The notes under the pieces: generated by a model
The model's database searches: none
What the model saw: only the letters and a program-made list of their open reading frames with translations
What the model was told of the DNA's origin: nothing
Assembly: GCF_000375645.1 (NCBI RefSeq)
Contig: NZ_AQWR01000012.1
Span: 1-54,218 of the forward strand
DNA length: 54,218 nt
Direction: 5' to 3'
DNA from: Porphyromonas bennonis DSM 23058 = JCM 16335
GTDB taxonomy: Bacteria > Bacteroidota > Bacteroidia > Bacteroidales > Porphyromonadaceae
Position numbers and translations under genes: made by a program
Shown here: in pieces, positions 34,469-42,386 of the stretch
Layout of the letters: every line of letters starts with the position of its first letter
Position numbering within the stretch: position 1 is the first letter of the stretch

Positions 34469-34596
34469 GATGAAATCCGAGTGATCAGTCGCCGAAGAAG
34501 GTCAGTACTCTTGGTTTGTGCAAAGAGGAGACCATACGAGACTTTGCCCTCTCGCTGTGATGGCATCTTTGCAGCCGTACTTAGTACCCGGAGGAG
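34469..34596 (-). pseudogene. Remnant of the prfC 3' end and its downstream spacer
   Basis: This stretch parallels 36304-36441, including the last prfC codons: the minus strand reads TCC-TCC-GGG-TAC-TAA (34581 end), versus Ser-Ser-Glu-Tyr-stop in the intact gene. It shows that the duplication that copied hipB also copied the tip of prfC. It has about a dozen differences and a small deletion. The following 34597-34665 holds nothing recognisable. Confidence 0.75.
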
Positions 34597-34665
34597 TGGC
34601 TTACGAGCCTGCGGAAGTGGTGCCGCATAGCCTCATTTATCACTGGGATAGCAGGTCGGAGACTA

Positions 34666-35607
34666 CTATATCGCGCTGATATTCTTAGCTATAAGTGTGA
34701 TAAATGACTCTTTCATATCATCCGGAAGCGTAGACTCTTGGATAAAGTGGTACCACTGGTCTGCGACCTGAGTAAACTTTGAGAATGAGTTCTCGATGAC
34801 CTTGTCGGGGATACCGGAGTCCTTCATCGCCCTTGTGAAGTGCTCCTTCCTCAGCTTGCTCTTCTTCCCGCATAGCGTGAGCGCCAGCTCCTCAGTGTCT
34901 TCCGGCAGCACAAGCTTGCTGGAGAGTAAGTCGTACGCCGGCGTCAGTTGATAGCCGGCAGCCCCTTGGGGTCGATAGAGTGAAAAGTTCTTCAGGTGCA
35001 TGTCGGAGTTGCCGACCAGCCAGGAGAAGAGCACGACTTCCCAATAGCTGAGTAGGTCAAAGGTGGGTCTGGAGGAGTACTGTCGCAGGAGCTTGGCTAC
35101 TTGCTCGTAAGAGCCTCTGTACTTGTGCTCCGTGAGCTTGTTGCTGAGCTGACAGAAGTCTTCCATCGGGAGTTTCTCACCTTTATCAGTTCGGTCAATT
35201 CTCCGAGTGATGTAGCTGAGCTCGCCATCTTTCATCCGGATCAGTCCATGGGGGACCACATCTATCCTCGCCATCTCAGCGAGGTGCATCGTCACATCCT
35301 CCAGCTCAGGGAGGTGTCTATATCTGTCCGTCTGCGGCTTGAGGATATAACGCCCCCATAGACCCACCACAGTAAGCCGATCCGGCACCCCCTTTTCTCC
35401 TTTATCTACGTCAAGGGAAAGCTTTGGCTGGATGCCGGTCAGTGTGGTCTGACTCTTGATGACCTCTGTGGCCAGCCTTGAGATACTCCTTCTGTCAAAA
35501 TCAAGCGTTGGTGGCGTAGTCGTCCCAAATAGCCTCCGAGAGCAGGAGGGGTGATAGTCCACCTCGCCCTCGGGGAGCTCGTTATAGCAAATCAAGCACC
35601 GACTCAT
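34666..35607 (-). CDS. hipT: HipT toxin kinase (HipA C-terminal, separate gene)
   Basis: 313 aa. The N terminus has a putative zinc knuckle (CLICYN...HPSC, Cys4/Cys7/His19/Cys22). The glycine-rich loop is TTLTGIQPK (54-62). ATP lysine is probably K90 (YILKP), catalytic Asp D202 (WLVGNSDMHLKNFSLY), and metal Asp D226 (PAYDLLS). HipA-family kinases phosphorylate aminoacyl-tRNA synthetases and cause growth arrest. In E. coli O127 HipBST the N-terminal domain of HipA is a separate protein, HipS, as here. The start overlaps hipS by 4 bp. Confidence 0.88.
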   Translation of the reverse strand: MSRCLICYNELPEGEVDYHPSCSRRLFGTTTPPTLDFDRRSISRLATEVIKSQTTLTGIQPKLSLDVDKGEKGVPDRLTVVGLWGRYILKPQTDRYRHLPELEDVTMHLAEMARIDVVPHGLIRMKDGELSYITRRIDRTDKGEKLPMEDFCQLSNKLTEHKYRGSYEQVAKLLRQYSSRPTFDLLSYWEVVLFSWLVGNSDMHLKNFSLYRPQGAAGYQLTPAYDLLSSKLVLPEDTEELALTLCGKKSKLRKEHFTRAMKDSGIPDKVIENSFSKFTQVADQWYHFIQESTLPDDMKESFITLIAKNISAI

Positions 35608-35927
35608 AATACTTCCTTAGGCACAATACTTACTGCTCCAATGCAGTCCTTACAGCAAGCGAGTAATAAGGACATCCTGTCCCTGCTGTCGATCTTCCAA
35701 TTTCGCTCAGCAATATTCAGTAGCCACCCCTCCGGGATCAGGCCATCAAAGAATGGAAAGAGCACCTTGTCCGTAAAGCATTCGCTCGTCAATGGTAGCG
35801 TGAGGCTTATTGCTTCGGCATCTTCAGAAGCAAGATAGGCTGTGTCATAACAAAATCGATAACCCTCGTCGCTCTCAGTCAGGATGCCGGCTAATCGGTC
35901 GTATAGATATACTTCTGCCTGCTTCAT
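35604..35927 (-). CDS. hipS: HipS-like protein (HipA N-terminal subdomain as a separate gene)
   Basis: 107 aa. It matches the HipA N1 domain: YDRLAGILTESDEGYRFCYD, the long AISLTLPLTSE strand region, FPFFDGLIPEGWLLNIAERN, and the C-terminal RMSLLLACCKDCIGAVSI. In the E. coli O127 system HipS is the antitoxin that neutralises HipT. By analogy this gene probably does the same. It overlaps hipB (ATGA, 35924-35927) and hipT (35604-35607) by four bases each, a tightly coupled three-gene operon. Confidence 0.85.
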   Translation of the reverse strand: MKQAEVYLYDRLAGILTESDEGYRFCYDTAYLASEDAEAISLTLPLTSECFTDKVLFPFFDGLIPEGWLLNIAERNWKIDSRDRMSLLLACCKDCIGAVSIVPKEVL

Positions 35928-36214
35928 GGCTCACTTCCATTCTTTGCCTGCACACCTACCTCAGCCTCAAAGAGAGCAAGGACTTGGTTCGCTTTGTCGA
36001 GGCGAATAGTCGGCTTACCCGCCTCCAATTCACGGACAAAGCGGATGCCTACCCCGGTCTTCATACTGAGATCCAGCTGAGTCAGTCCGTACTCCTTGCG
36101 TTTCTCCCTCACAAACTCTGCAATGGTCATATCTGCTAAGATTATACCCGATAAGGATGATTACGCAGTAAATATACGCTTTCTTCCTGAAATAACACCT
36201 ATCGGGTATAAAAG
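35918..36214. repeat. Direct repeat B: hipB and operator region
   Basis: Partner of repeat A (33740-34036), same orientation, 297 bp, about 97% identical by eye. It begins in the third codon region of hipS and ends just after the second TATCGGGTATA motif. Together with repeat A it brackets hipS and hipT. Confidence 0.9.
35924..36130 (-). CDS. hipB: HipB-type DNA-binding antitoxin/repressor
   Basis: 68 aa. Helix-turn-helix in EYGLTQLDLSMKTGVGIRFV. It is the first gene of hipB-hipS-hipT and overlaps hipS by 4 bp. It probably binds the TATCGGGTATA motifs directly upstream. Protein identical to the orphan copy at 33746-33952. Confidence 0.9.
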   Translation of the reverse strand: MTIAEFVREKRKEYGLTQLDLSMKTGVGIRFVRELEAGKPTIRLDKANQVLALFEAEVGVQAKNGSEP

Positions 36215-36261
36215 ACCTCCATTTGCTCCGAAATCAGCAGAAAACGACCCTATCGGGTATA
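36143..36261 (-). promoter_or_regulatory. hipBST control region with three TATCGGGTATA operator motifs
   Basis: TATACCCGATA (36143-36153) and TATCGGGTATA (36200-36210) are inverted with respect to each other and flank a near -7 box (minus TATATTTA, 36169-36176). A third TATCGGGTATA (36251-36261) lies within the prfC terminator hairpin. E. coli HipB also binds spaced inverted TATCC-type half sites, so HipB autoregulation is the likely role. Confidence 0.7.
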
Positions 36262-36278
36262 ATCCGACAGGGTCGTTT
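36242..36278 (-). terminator. prfC terminator whose loop contains a hip operator
   Basis: AAACGACCCT (36242-36251) and its complement (36269-36278), extended inward with one mismatch, form a stem followed on the minus strand by TTTTC. It is 148 bp after the prfC stop. The TATCGGGTATA motif at 36251-36261 is inside. Confidence 0.65.
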
Positions 36279-36425
36279 GTTGTCTTACTACTACCGTTTT
36301 GCGGATGAAATCCGAGTGATCAGTCGCTGACGAAGCTCAGAGCTATTGATTTGTGCAAAGAGGAGACCATATGAGGCTAAACGAGACAATGCCCCCTTGC
36401 TGTGATGGTATCTTTGCAGCCCTAC

Positions 36426-38006
36426 TTAGTACTCGGAGGAGAAGTGGAAGGTGACCTTGGGGAACTCCTGCTGCGACATGCTGAGCATGTAGGCGGAGTC
36501 GGCGAGGTAGACATCCCGCCCCTGGGTGTCGGTCGCCATATAGGGTGCCTTGCGCCGCTTGAAGTCCTCCAGCACCGTCGGATCATCGCACTCGATCCAG
36601 CACGCCTTGTAGAGGCTGATCGGCTCCCAGCGACACTTCGCCTGATACTCGTGGAGGAGGCGGTACTCGATCACCTCAAACTGTAGCTGCCCCACCGTGC
36701 CGATGATCGTGCGACCGTTGTAGGTACTGGTGAAGAGCTGCGCCACGCCCTCGCCCATCAGCTGGTCGATGCCCTTGTGGAGCTGCTTCGTCTTCATCGG
36801 GTCGGCATTCTCGATGTACTTGAAGAGCTCGGGGGAGAAGCTGGGGAGCCCGCGGAAGTGGAGCTCCTCGCCGCACGTCAGGGAGTCCCCGATGCGGAAG
36901 TTGCCGGTGTCGGGCAGTCCGATGATGTCTCCGGCGTAGGCGTCCTCGACGATCTCCTTCCGCTGCGCCATGAAGGCAGTGGGGCTGCTGAAGCGGAAGT
37001 CACGGCCCAGTCGGACGTGGTGGTAATTGGTATTCCGCTGGAAGACTCCGGAGCAGATCTTGACAAAAGCGATGCTGGAGCGGTGGTTGGGATCCATATT
37101 GGCGTGGATCTTGAAGACAAAGCCGGTGAAGTCGGTCTCCTCAGGTCTCACGATCCGCTCCTCCGCCTTGGTGGGTCGGGGCGAGGGGGCGATGCGGACA
37201 AAGGTGTCGAGCATCTCCTTGATGCCGAAGTTATTGAGCGCCGAGCCGAAGAATACCGGTGCCAGCTGCGCAGCGAGGTACTTCTCCTCATCCATCGGTG
37301 GGTACACACCATCGATCAGCTCGAGGTCGGTCAGCAGCTGCTCCGCCTGCTCCTCGGTGGCATACTTAAGCAGCTCGGGGGAGTGGATGTCCACCTCGAC
37401 ACGGCTGGAGACGTGGCTCTTGTCCTGAGGATTGAAGACCTCGAGGTCATCCTTGGCAATGTTGTAGACGCCACGAAAGCGGTCGCCGCAGTCGATCGGC
37501 CAGGAGAGCGGCGTGACGGCGATCTGCAGCTCCTGCTCCAGCTCATCGAGGAGGTCAAAGGGGTTTTGCGCCTCGCGGTCCATCTTATTGACGAAGACGA
37601 TCACCGGGGTCTGTCTCAGGCGGCAGACCTGCATCAGCTTCTTCGTCTGCGCCTCCACGCCTCGCGCTCCGTCGATCACGATGATGACCGAGTCGACGGC
37701 GGTGAGAGTGCGGAAGGTGTCCTCGGCGAAGTCCTGGTGTCCCGGCGTGTCGAGGATATTGATCTTATAGTCCTCGTACTCAAAGCCCATCACGGACGTG
37801 GCAACGGAGATGCCGCGCTGCTTCTCTATCTCCATCCAGTCGGAGGTGGCAGAGCGGCGGATCTTATTGCTCTTGACCGCCCCGGCGACATGGATCGCCC
37901 CTCCGAAGAGGAGGAGCTTCTCGGTGAGGGTGGTCTTACCGGCATCGGGGTGAGCGATGACGGCAAAGGTGCGTCGGCGGGCTATCTCTTCTGTAAAGTC
38001 TTTCAT
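36426..38006 (-). CDS. prfC: Peptide chain release factor 3 (RF3)
   Basis: 526 aa. GTPase motifs: [15 protein letters not shown] (G1), [13 protein letters not shown] (switch I), [15 protein letters not shown] (G3) and VNKMDRE (G4). Domains II and III follow, with [15 protein letters not shown] near the C terminus. RF3 releases RF1/RF2 from the ribosome after termination. It is the last gene of the greA-HIT-DUF4924-rmlD-prfC group, with its start codon immediately after the rmlD stop. A 451-aa frame opposite is a shadow. Confidence 0.97.
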   Translation of the reverse strand: MKDFTEEIARRRTFAVIAHPDAGKTTLTEKLLLFGGAIHVAGAVKSNKIRRSATSDWMEIEKQRGISVATSVMGFEYEDYKINILDTPGHQDFAEDTFRTLTAVDSVIIVIDGARGVEAQTKKLMQVCRLRQTPVIVFVNKMDREAQNPFDLLDELEQELQIAVTPLSWPIDCGDRFRGVYNIAKDDLEVFNPQDKSHVSSRVEVDIHSPELLKYATEEQAEQLLTDLELIDGVYPPMDEEKYLAAQLAPVFFGSALNNFGIKEMLDTFVRIAPSPRPTKAEERIVRPEETDFTGFVFKIHANMDPNHRSSIAFVKICSGVFQRNTNYHHVRLGRDFRFSSPTAFMAQRKEIVEDAYAGDIIGLPDTGNFRIGDSLTCGEELHFRGLPSFSPELFKYIENADPMKTKQLHKGIDQLMGEGVAQLFTSTYNGRTIIGTVGQLQFEVIEYRLLHEYQAKCRWEPISLYKACWIECDDPTVLEDFKRRKAPYMATDTQGRDVYLADSAYMLSMSQQEFPKVTFHFSSEY

Positions 38007-38927
38007 TTATCGCTGTGTATCGCGGTCGATGACCTCCTCGAGCGCCTCTTCCCAGGGGCGGAGCAGGTCAGGGTAATACTTCTGGATCTTCTCGGTGGAG
38101 AGCGCGCTGTAGTGCGGTCTCGAGGCAGGTAGGGCCAGGTCGGCCTGGGTGATGGGGCTGATCGGGTAGTCCTCCCGACCGGTGAGGAGTCGGGCGATGG
38201 TTGCTGCGAAGTGATACCGCGAGGTCTCGCCCAGATCTGCCACGTGGTAGAGTCCGTAAGGCAGGGGATCGGGAGCCTCGGGGTCGGTGAGCCCGTCCAG
38301 CAGTCGTCCGATCACGCGGGCGAGAGTCAGCGTCGAGGTGGGGGATCCTACCTCATCGGTGACGCAGCGGATCGGCTCCCCCGCCTCCACTTTTCCCCTG
38401 ATGGAACGGTAGAAGCTCCGCCCCCACGACGCCGGGCCATAGAGCCAGGCGGTGCGGAGGATGTAGCTCTCGGGGTGGTTGGCGATGAGGAAGTGGTCGG
38501 CGTCAGCCTTCGACTTCCCATACCTATTGATCGGGTCGGCCACATCCTCCTCTATATAGGGCATGGTGGTCTCTGCGTTGCCCCCAAAGACGTAGTCCGT
38601 GCTGATCTGCACGATCGGGAGGTGTGGTCGCAGCTCGTGGAGCTGCATCAGGCAGAGGGTATTGGTCTCGAAGAGCTCGTCCTCGGAGAGTGTCTCCGCC
38701 CCGTCCACAGCGGTGTATGCGGCGCAATTGATCACCACATCCGGCTCCCTCTCCCGGAGGAAGCGGGATAGCTGACCAAATGAGGTCAGGTCCAGCTCCG
38801 CCCTCGTCGTCAGCACCCGATCGTAGTGAGCCGACTCGGGGAGTAGGTGACTGAGCGCCGTACCCAGCTGCCCTGAGGCGCCTGTGATCCATAAGAGCGG
38901 GCGCTCGCTCCCCATAGGCTCACTCAT
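38007..38927 (-). CDS. rfbD: dTDP-4-dehydrorhamnose reductase
   Basis: 306 aa. Rossmann motif LWITGASGQLGTAL, then VINCAAYTAVDGAE, QISTDYVFGG and the catalytic Tyr-Lys in RYGKSKADAD. It performs the last step of dTDP-L-rhamnose synthesis. No other rml gene is in the window, so its linkage here to translation genes is operonic rather than pathway-based. It overlaps the DUF4924 gene by 8 bp. Confidence 0.94.
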   Translation of the reverse strand: MSEPMGSERPLLWITGASGQLGTALSHLLPESAHYDRVLTTRAELDLTSFGQLSRFLREREPDVVINCAAYTAVDGAETLSEDELFETNTLCLMQLHELRPHLPIVQISTDYVFGGNAETTMPYIEEDVADPINRYGKSKADADHFLIANHPESYILRTAWLYGPASWGRSFYRSIRGKVEAGEPIRCVTDEVGSPTSTLTLARVIGRLLDGLTDPEAPDPLPYGLYHVADLGETSRYHFAATIARLLTGREDYPISPITQADLALPASRPHYSALSTEKIQKYYPDLLRPWEEALEEVIDRDTQR

Positions 38928-39456
38928 GCTCCTCCTCTCTCTCGCGGAATCGGTCTGCCAGCAGGGCGAGGAAGGTGCTCAGCTGCCTCATCCCTCGGAT
39001 GGTCTCCTCCGATACCTCGCGCCCTTGCTCACGCAGGTGCACGTAGCCGTAGAGTCCGATCAGGGCGGTCTCCACCTCGCCGTGACTCCCTCCGGCGCCC
39101 TTGTCGCGGAGCTGGACGATGGCGGGTAGTGCGGCGTAGTAGAGCGTGGCGAAGAGGGTCTCAGACTTATCCCTCAGCAGCTCCGAGGAGAGCGCCTCGA
39201 GTCGGTCGGTCAGCTCAGTGAGCGAACTCAGGTGCCCCTGCTCCAGGATCCCCTCCTCCCGCATCTGCCGGGCGAGGGAGAGGTACCACTCCTCCACCTC
39301 CTGACGCTGCTCCTCAGAGCAGTCGTAGCCGCGCTCTATGTAGCGATGGATCTCTGCGGGGTCAAAGTGCAGTGCCCGAAGGATATCCTCCACCTGCCAC
39401 ATGTAGAGCAGGTACTCTGCAATGTTCTCGTGCCTCTTCTGCTTAGCGACAAACAT
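38920..39456 (-). CDS. DUF4924 family protein
   Basis: 178 aa, all-helical, cytoplasmic. The start MFVAKQKRHENIAEYLLYMW and the end TFLALLADRFREREEEHE are typical of this Bacteroidetes-only family, as is YYAALPAIVQLRDK in the middle. Function unknown. It lies 3 bp after the HIT gene and overlaps rmlD by 8 bp. Confidence 0.85.
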   Translation of the reverse strand: MFVAKQKRHENIAEYLLYMWQVEDILRALHFDPAEIHRYIERGYDCSEEQRQEVEEWYLSLARQMREEGILEQGHLSSLTELTDRLEALSSELLRDKSETLFATLYYAALPAIVQLRDKGAGGSHGEVETALIGLYGYVHLREQGREVSEETIRGMRQLSTFLALLADRFREREEEHE

Positions 39457-39459
39457 CCC

Positions 39460-39849
39460 TCAGAGTCTCTCGCGGATCTGCTGTGCCACCTCCTCCAGCT
39501 CCTCGTCCGTCATGGAGACATGCTCGCCGTGGAAGTCGGCATCACTCTCACTATTGATCGGAATCAGGTGCAGGTGCGCATGATTGACCTCCAGACCGAG
39601 GACGACGGCAGCCACCTTGCGACAGCCACTCATCTCTCGGATGGCTGCGGAGATCTTCTTCGCAAAGCTCATCAGGCTCGCCAGCTCCTCATCGCTTAGG
39701 TCAAAGAAGTAGTCCACCTCCCGCTTCGGCACCACGAGCGTGTGGCCGGGACGAAGGGGGTTGATGTCGAGGAAAGCATAGTTGCGCTCATCCTCGGCGA
39801 TCTTGTGGCTGGGGATCTCTCCCCGGATGATTTTGCTAAAGATGGTCAT
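39460..39849 (-). CDS. HIT-family nucleotide hydrolase
   Basis: 129 aa. The histidine triad is NHAHLHLIPI, close to residue 99. Upstream it has the conserved GEIPSHKIAEDER and LRPGHTLVVPKREVDYFFDL. It is a PKCI/Hint-like purine nucleoside phosphoramidase or related enzyme. It follows greA by 14 bp. Confidence 0.95.
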   Translation of the reverse strand: MTIFSKIIRGEIPSHKIAEDERNYAFLDINPLRPGHTLVVPKREVDYFFDLSDEELASLMSFAKKISAAIREMSGCRKVAAVVLGLEVNHAHLHLIPINSESDADFHGEHVSMTDEELEEVAQQIRERL

Positions 39850-39863
39850 GGCGTAGGGTAGAC

Positions 39864-40334
39864 TTAGATATTGATCTCATCGATGCGGAAGGTGAGCACG
39901 CCCGCCGGGACCTCAATCTCGCAGATGTCCCCCGGCTTCTTCCCGAGGAGACCCTTGGCGATCGGGGTGGAGATGCCGATCTTGCCCTCCTTATTATTCG
40001 ACTCCGTATCGGAGACGATGGTGAAGACGCGCTGCTGCTTATTCTTCATATTCGTCAGCGTCACCTTGCTCAGGATGCCCACCTTGGAGGTGTCGATATT
40101 GGCGGTGTCGAGGATGCGGGCGTTAGCGAGCTGCATACGGAGCTGGGCGATCTTGTCCTCCAGCACCGCCTGCTTCTCCTTCGCTGCGGAGTACTCGGCA
40201 TTCTCGGAGAGGTCGCCCTTCTCGCGCGCCTCGGCGATCTCCTGGATCACCTCGGGGCGGTCTACGCTCTCCAGCTTACTGATCTCCTCGGAGAGCTTCT
40301 TGTAGCCCTCCTCGGTCATATAGATAAAGTCCAT
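39864..40334 (-). CDS. greA: Transcription elongation factor GreA
   Basis: 156 aa from ATG 40334. The frame remains open another 35 codons upstream, but the family begins with MTEEGYKKL and nothing upstream resembles GreA. The coiled-coil finger (about 8-80) contains AREKGDLSENAEYSAAKEKQ, and the C-terminal FKBP-like domain follows. It rescues backtracked RNA polymerase by stimulating transcript cleavage. First gene of the five-gene operon ending in prfC. Confidence 0.97.
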   Translation of the reverse strand: MDFIYMTEEGYKKLSEEISKLESVDRPEVIQEIAEAREKGDLSENAEYSAAKEKQAVLEDKIAQLRMQLANARILDTANIDTSKVGILSKVTLTNMKNKQQRVFTIVSDTESNNKEGKIGISTPIAKGLLGKKPGDICEIEVPAGVLTFRIDEINI

Positions 40335-40542
40335 AGTGTATATAGTGCTATGAAAATGGTTTTCTAAAATCTCTGAAAGACTGTACCTGTCAGACAAAAA
40401 GGAAACAATCCCAGGCGATACTCCGCCCGGAATCGTCACTCCGTCTGCAGTACGAGGTCGCCACCTCGATCCGGCAGTCAGTCTCTTGCATATAGCCCCG
40501 CAGGCAGTGTTACATCACCCCCTCAGGACTACGGCAAAGGTA
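40335..40542 (-). promoter_or_regulatory. greA promoter and long 5' leader
   Basis: Minus-strand TACCTTTG (40535-40542) is the only full match to TAnnTTTG upstream of greA. It predicts a leader of about 190 bases, unusually long here. The leader contains hairpin potential (for example GAGGT-GGCG-ACCTC near 40459-40472) and an upstream open frame running in phase into greA. The 40543-40618 stretch shows nothing. Confidence 0.45.
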
Positions 40543-40618
40543 CGAAATAATTGCCGACCGCTCTATCCCCCTCCCTCCACTAATATCGTTGCAGTCGATC
40601 CCTTCCTTTATCAAAAAC

Positions 40619-40660
40619 AAAAAGGGCTGACTCCAAGATGTCTTGAAGTCAGCCCTTTTT
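40619..40660. terminator. Bidirectional terminator after sulfatase 1
   Basis: A 20-bp stem with one mismatch (40619-40638/40641-40660) is bounded by A5 and T5, 46 bp after the sulfatase 1 stop on the minus strand. Confidence 0.85.
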
Positions 40661-40705
40661 GTTATCAGTGCTGCCTAACTCACTCCGGGCAGCTAAGTGG
40701 TCGGA

Positions 40706-42283
40706 TCAGAAGCCGTTGAGCCGGAGGGCGAGGGTGTCCTCGTACTGGGTCTGTGCCTCGATCAGCTCGCGACGCATCCGGTCGACGATCTCGCTGTAGG
40801 CGGGGTCGTCGTAGACATTCTTCATCTCGTGCGGATCCTCCTGTAGGTCGTAGAGCTCCCAGAAGTCTTGGTCGAGGTAGAAGTGGATCAGCTTGTACCG
40901 CTCATCGCGCACTCCGTAGTGACGCATCACGCTGTGCTCTGCAGGGTACTCGTAGAAGTGGTAGTAGATCTTGTCCCGCCCGGGGAGCTCCTTTGCCCCC
41001 TTAAGCAGCGGGACAAGGGACTCGCCCTGGATGTCCTCCGGGATTGCCACACCAGCCAGCTCGAGGAAGGTGGGCGCAAGGTCGATATTCTGCGTCAGCT
41101 CCTTGATCGCCCCGCGGGCATCGAGCCCCTTGGGGAGGTGCATTAGGAGCGGGTAGTGCATCGACTCCTCGTACATAAAGCGCTTGTCAAACCAGCCGTG
41201 CTCGCCCATGTAGAAGCCCTGGTCGCCGAGGTAGAGGACGATGGTCGTGTCCCAGAGTCCCTCCTCCTTGAGGTAGTCGATGATACGTCCGACGCCCTCG
41301 TCGATCGGGTGGATCACCTTGGCGTAGTCGCGCATGTATCGCTGGTACTTGTACTCCATCCGCTCCCGGTCAGTCATCTTGCTATCCCAGTAGTAGTCCG
41401 CCATGGGGCGGTAGTAGGCGAGGAACTTCTCCCTGTCCTCCTCGTCCATGCCGGATAGGATCCACTCGTACATCCGCGAGTAGTGGGTCGGATGATCCTC
41501 ACGGAGAAGCTTGCAGTCGTAGGCGGGGTCCATGTGCTCCCCGATATTCATCTCTGCCCGAGCGGCCGCCGGACGACCGGCGTAGTCATCGTAGAAGTTT
41601 TCCGGAAGCTTAAAGGTCACATCCTCGTACAGATCCAGATCCTGGATGCGGGGCATCCAGTTGCGGTGCGGCGCCTTGTGCTGCACCATGAGCATAAAGG
41701 GACGACTCTTGTCTCGACCTCGGAGCAGGTCGATGCTCTTGGCCGTAATCAGGTCGGGGGCGTACCCCTTCTCCTTTACCGTATCATTGGGAGCGGTGAT
41801 GAAGGCGGGGTTGTAGTAGTCGCCCTGACCCGGCAGGATCTCCCAGTGGTCGAAGCCCTGCGGGAGAGAGTGGAGGTGCCACTTGCCGATGATGGCGGTC
41901 TGGTATCCTGCCGACTGGAGCAGCTTGGGGAAGGTCTGCTGGTCGCCGTCGAATACGCTGTGCTCGTTATTGGTGAAGCCGTTCTTATGCGAGTGCTTTC
42001 CAGTCAGGAGGCAGGCGCGTGAGGGTCCGGAGATGGAATTGACGACAAAGGCGTTGTCAAATCTCACCCCGTCCTCCTCGGCGAGCCGGTCGATATTGGG
42101 GGTCTCGATCTCGCCGCCATAGGCGGAGATCATCTGGGAGGTATGGTCATCGCTCTCGATGATCAGGATATTGTACCGAGTCGGGGCCTCGTCCTTAGCC
42201 TTGGGGGCGCAGGCGGTAGGTAGTACGATGCCAGCCACGGCACTGAACCCTGCCGCCGCCCGATAGGCGCTATTCTTCTTCAT
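40706..42283 (-). CDS. Sulfatase 1 (S1 family, serine-type), secreted
   Basis: 525 aa. N-terminal export signal; a Cys in VLPTACAPK suggests a lipoprotein. The alkaline-phosphatase fold has metal ligands in ILIIESDDH and the formylglycine motif SGPSRACLLTG (Ser-x-Pro-x-Arg). The Ser would be oxidised by an anSME-type maturase, which is not in the window. GKWHLHSLPQG, YLGDQGFYMGEHGWFDKR and a C-terminal DUF4976-like end (LYDLQEDPHEMKNVYDD) follow. The overall pattern resembles the GlcNAc-6-sulfatase/heparan-type S1 group, but the substrate is not proven. It has its own -7 box and terminator. Confidence 0.92.
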   Translation of the reverse strand: MKKNSAYRAAAGFSAVAGIVLPTACAPKAKDEAPTRYNILIIESDDHTSQMISAYGGEIETPNIDRLAEEDGVRFDNAFVVNSISGPSRACLLTGKHSHKNGFTNNEHSVFDGDQQTFPKLLQSAGYQTAIIGKWHLHSLPQGFDHWEILPGQGDYYNPAFITAPNDTVKEKGYAPDLITAKSIDLLRGRDKSRPFMLMVQHKAPHRNWMPRIQDLDLYEDVTFKLPENFYDDYAGRPAAARAEMNIGEHMDPAYDCKLLREDHPTHYSRMYEWILSGMDEEDREKFLAYYRPMADYYWDSKMTDRERMEYKYQRYMRDYAKVIHPIDEGVGRIIDYLKEEGLWDTTIVLYLGDQGFYMGEHGWFDKRFMYEESMHYPLLMHLPKGLDARGAIKELTQNIDLAPTFLELAGVAIPEDIQGESLVPLLKGAKELPGRDKIYYHFYEYPAEHSVMRHYGVRDERYKLIHFYLDQDFWELYDLQEDPHEMKNVYDDPAYSEIVDRMRRELIEAQTQYEDTLALRLNGF

Positions 42284-42311
42284 ATCTTATTACTTCTGCT
42301 ACTGATAAGCG

Positions 42312-42319
42312 CAAATCTA
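42312..42319 (-). promoter_or_regulatory. -7 box of sulfatase 1
   Basis: Minus-strand TAGATTTG fits TAnnTTTG, about 22 bases of leader before the ATG at 42283, and lies downstream of the sulfatase 2 terminator. Confidence 0.55.
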
Positions 42320-42332
42320 AGGATTTAGAGAG

Positions 42333-42373
42333 AAAAAGGAGACTCTGTAGTTACCTATCAGAGCCTCCTTTTT
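42333..42373. terminator. Terminator of the sigma-to-sulfatase 2 operon
   Basis: A stem of 15 bp with one mismatch (42333-42347/42359-42373), rich in A on one side and T on the other, lies 14 bp after the sulfatase 2 stop and separates it from the sulfatase 1 promoter. Confidence 0.8.
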
Positions 42374-42386
42374 TTTGTGGGAAGGG

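Noticed and set aside
36777-38132. 451-aa plus-strand frame opposite prfC
   Set aside because: Antisense to prfC, with no recognisable domain; a shadow of codon bias.
40335-40439. 35-residue N-terminal extension of GreA
   Set aside because: GreA proteins begin at the MTEEGYKKL region; the upstream in-phase sequence shows no conservation signal and is treated as leader.
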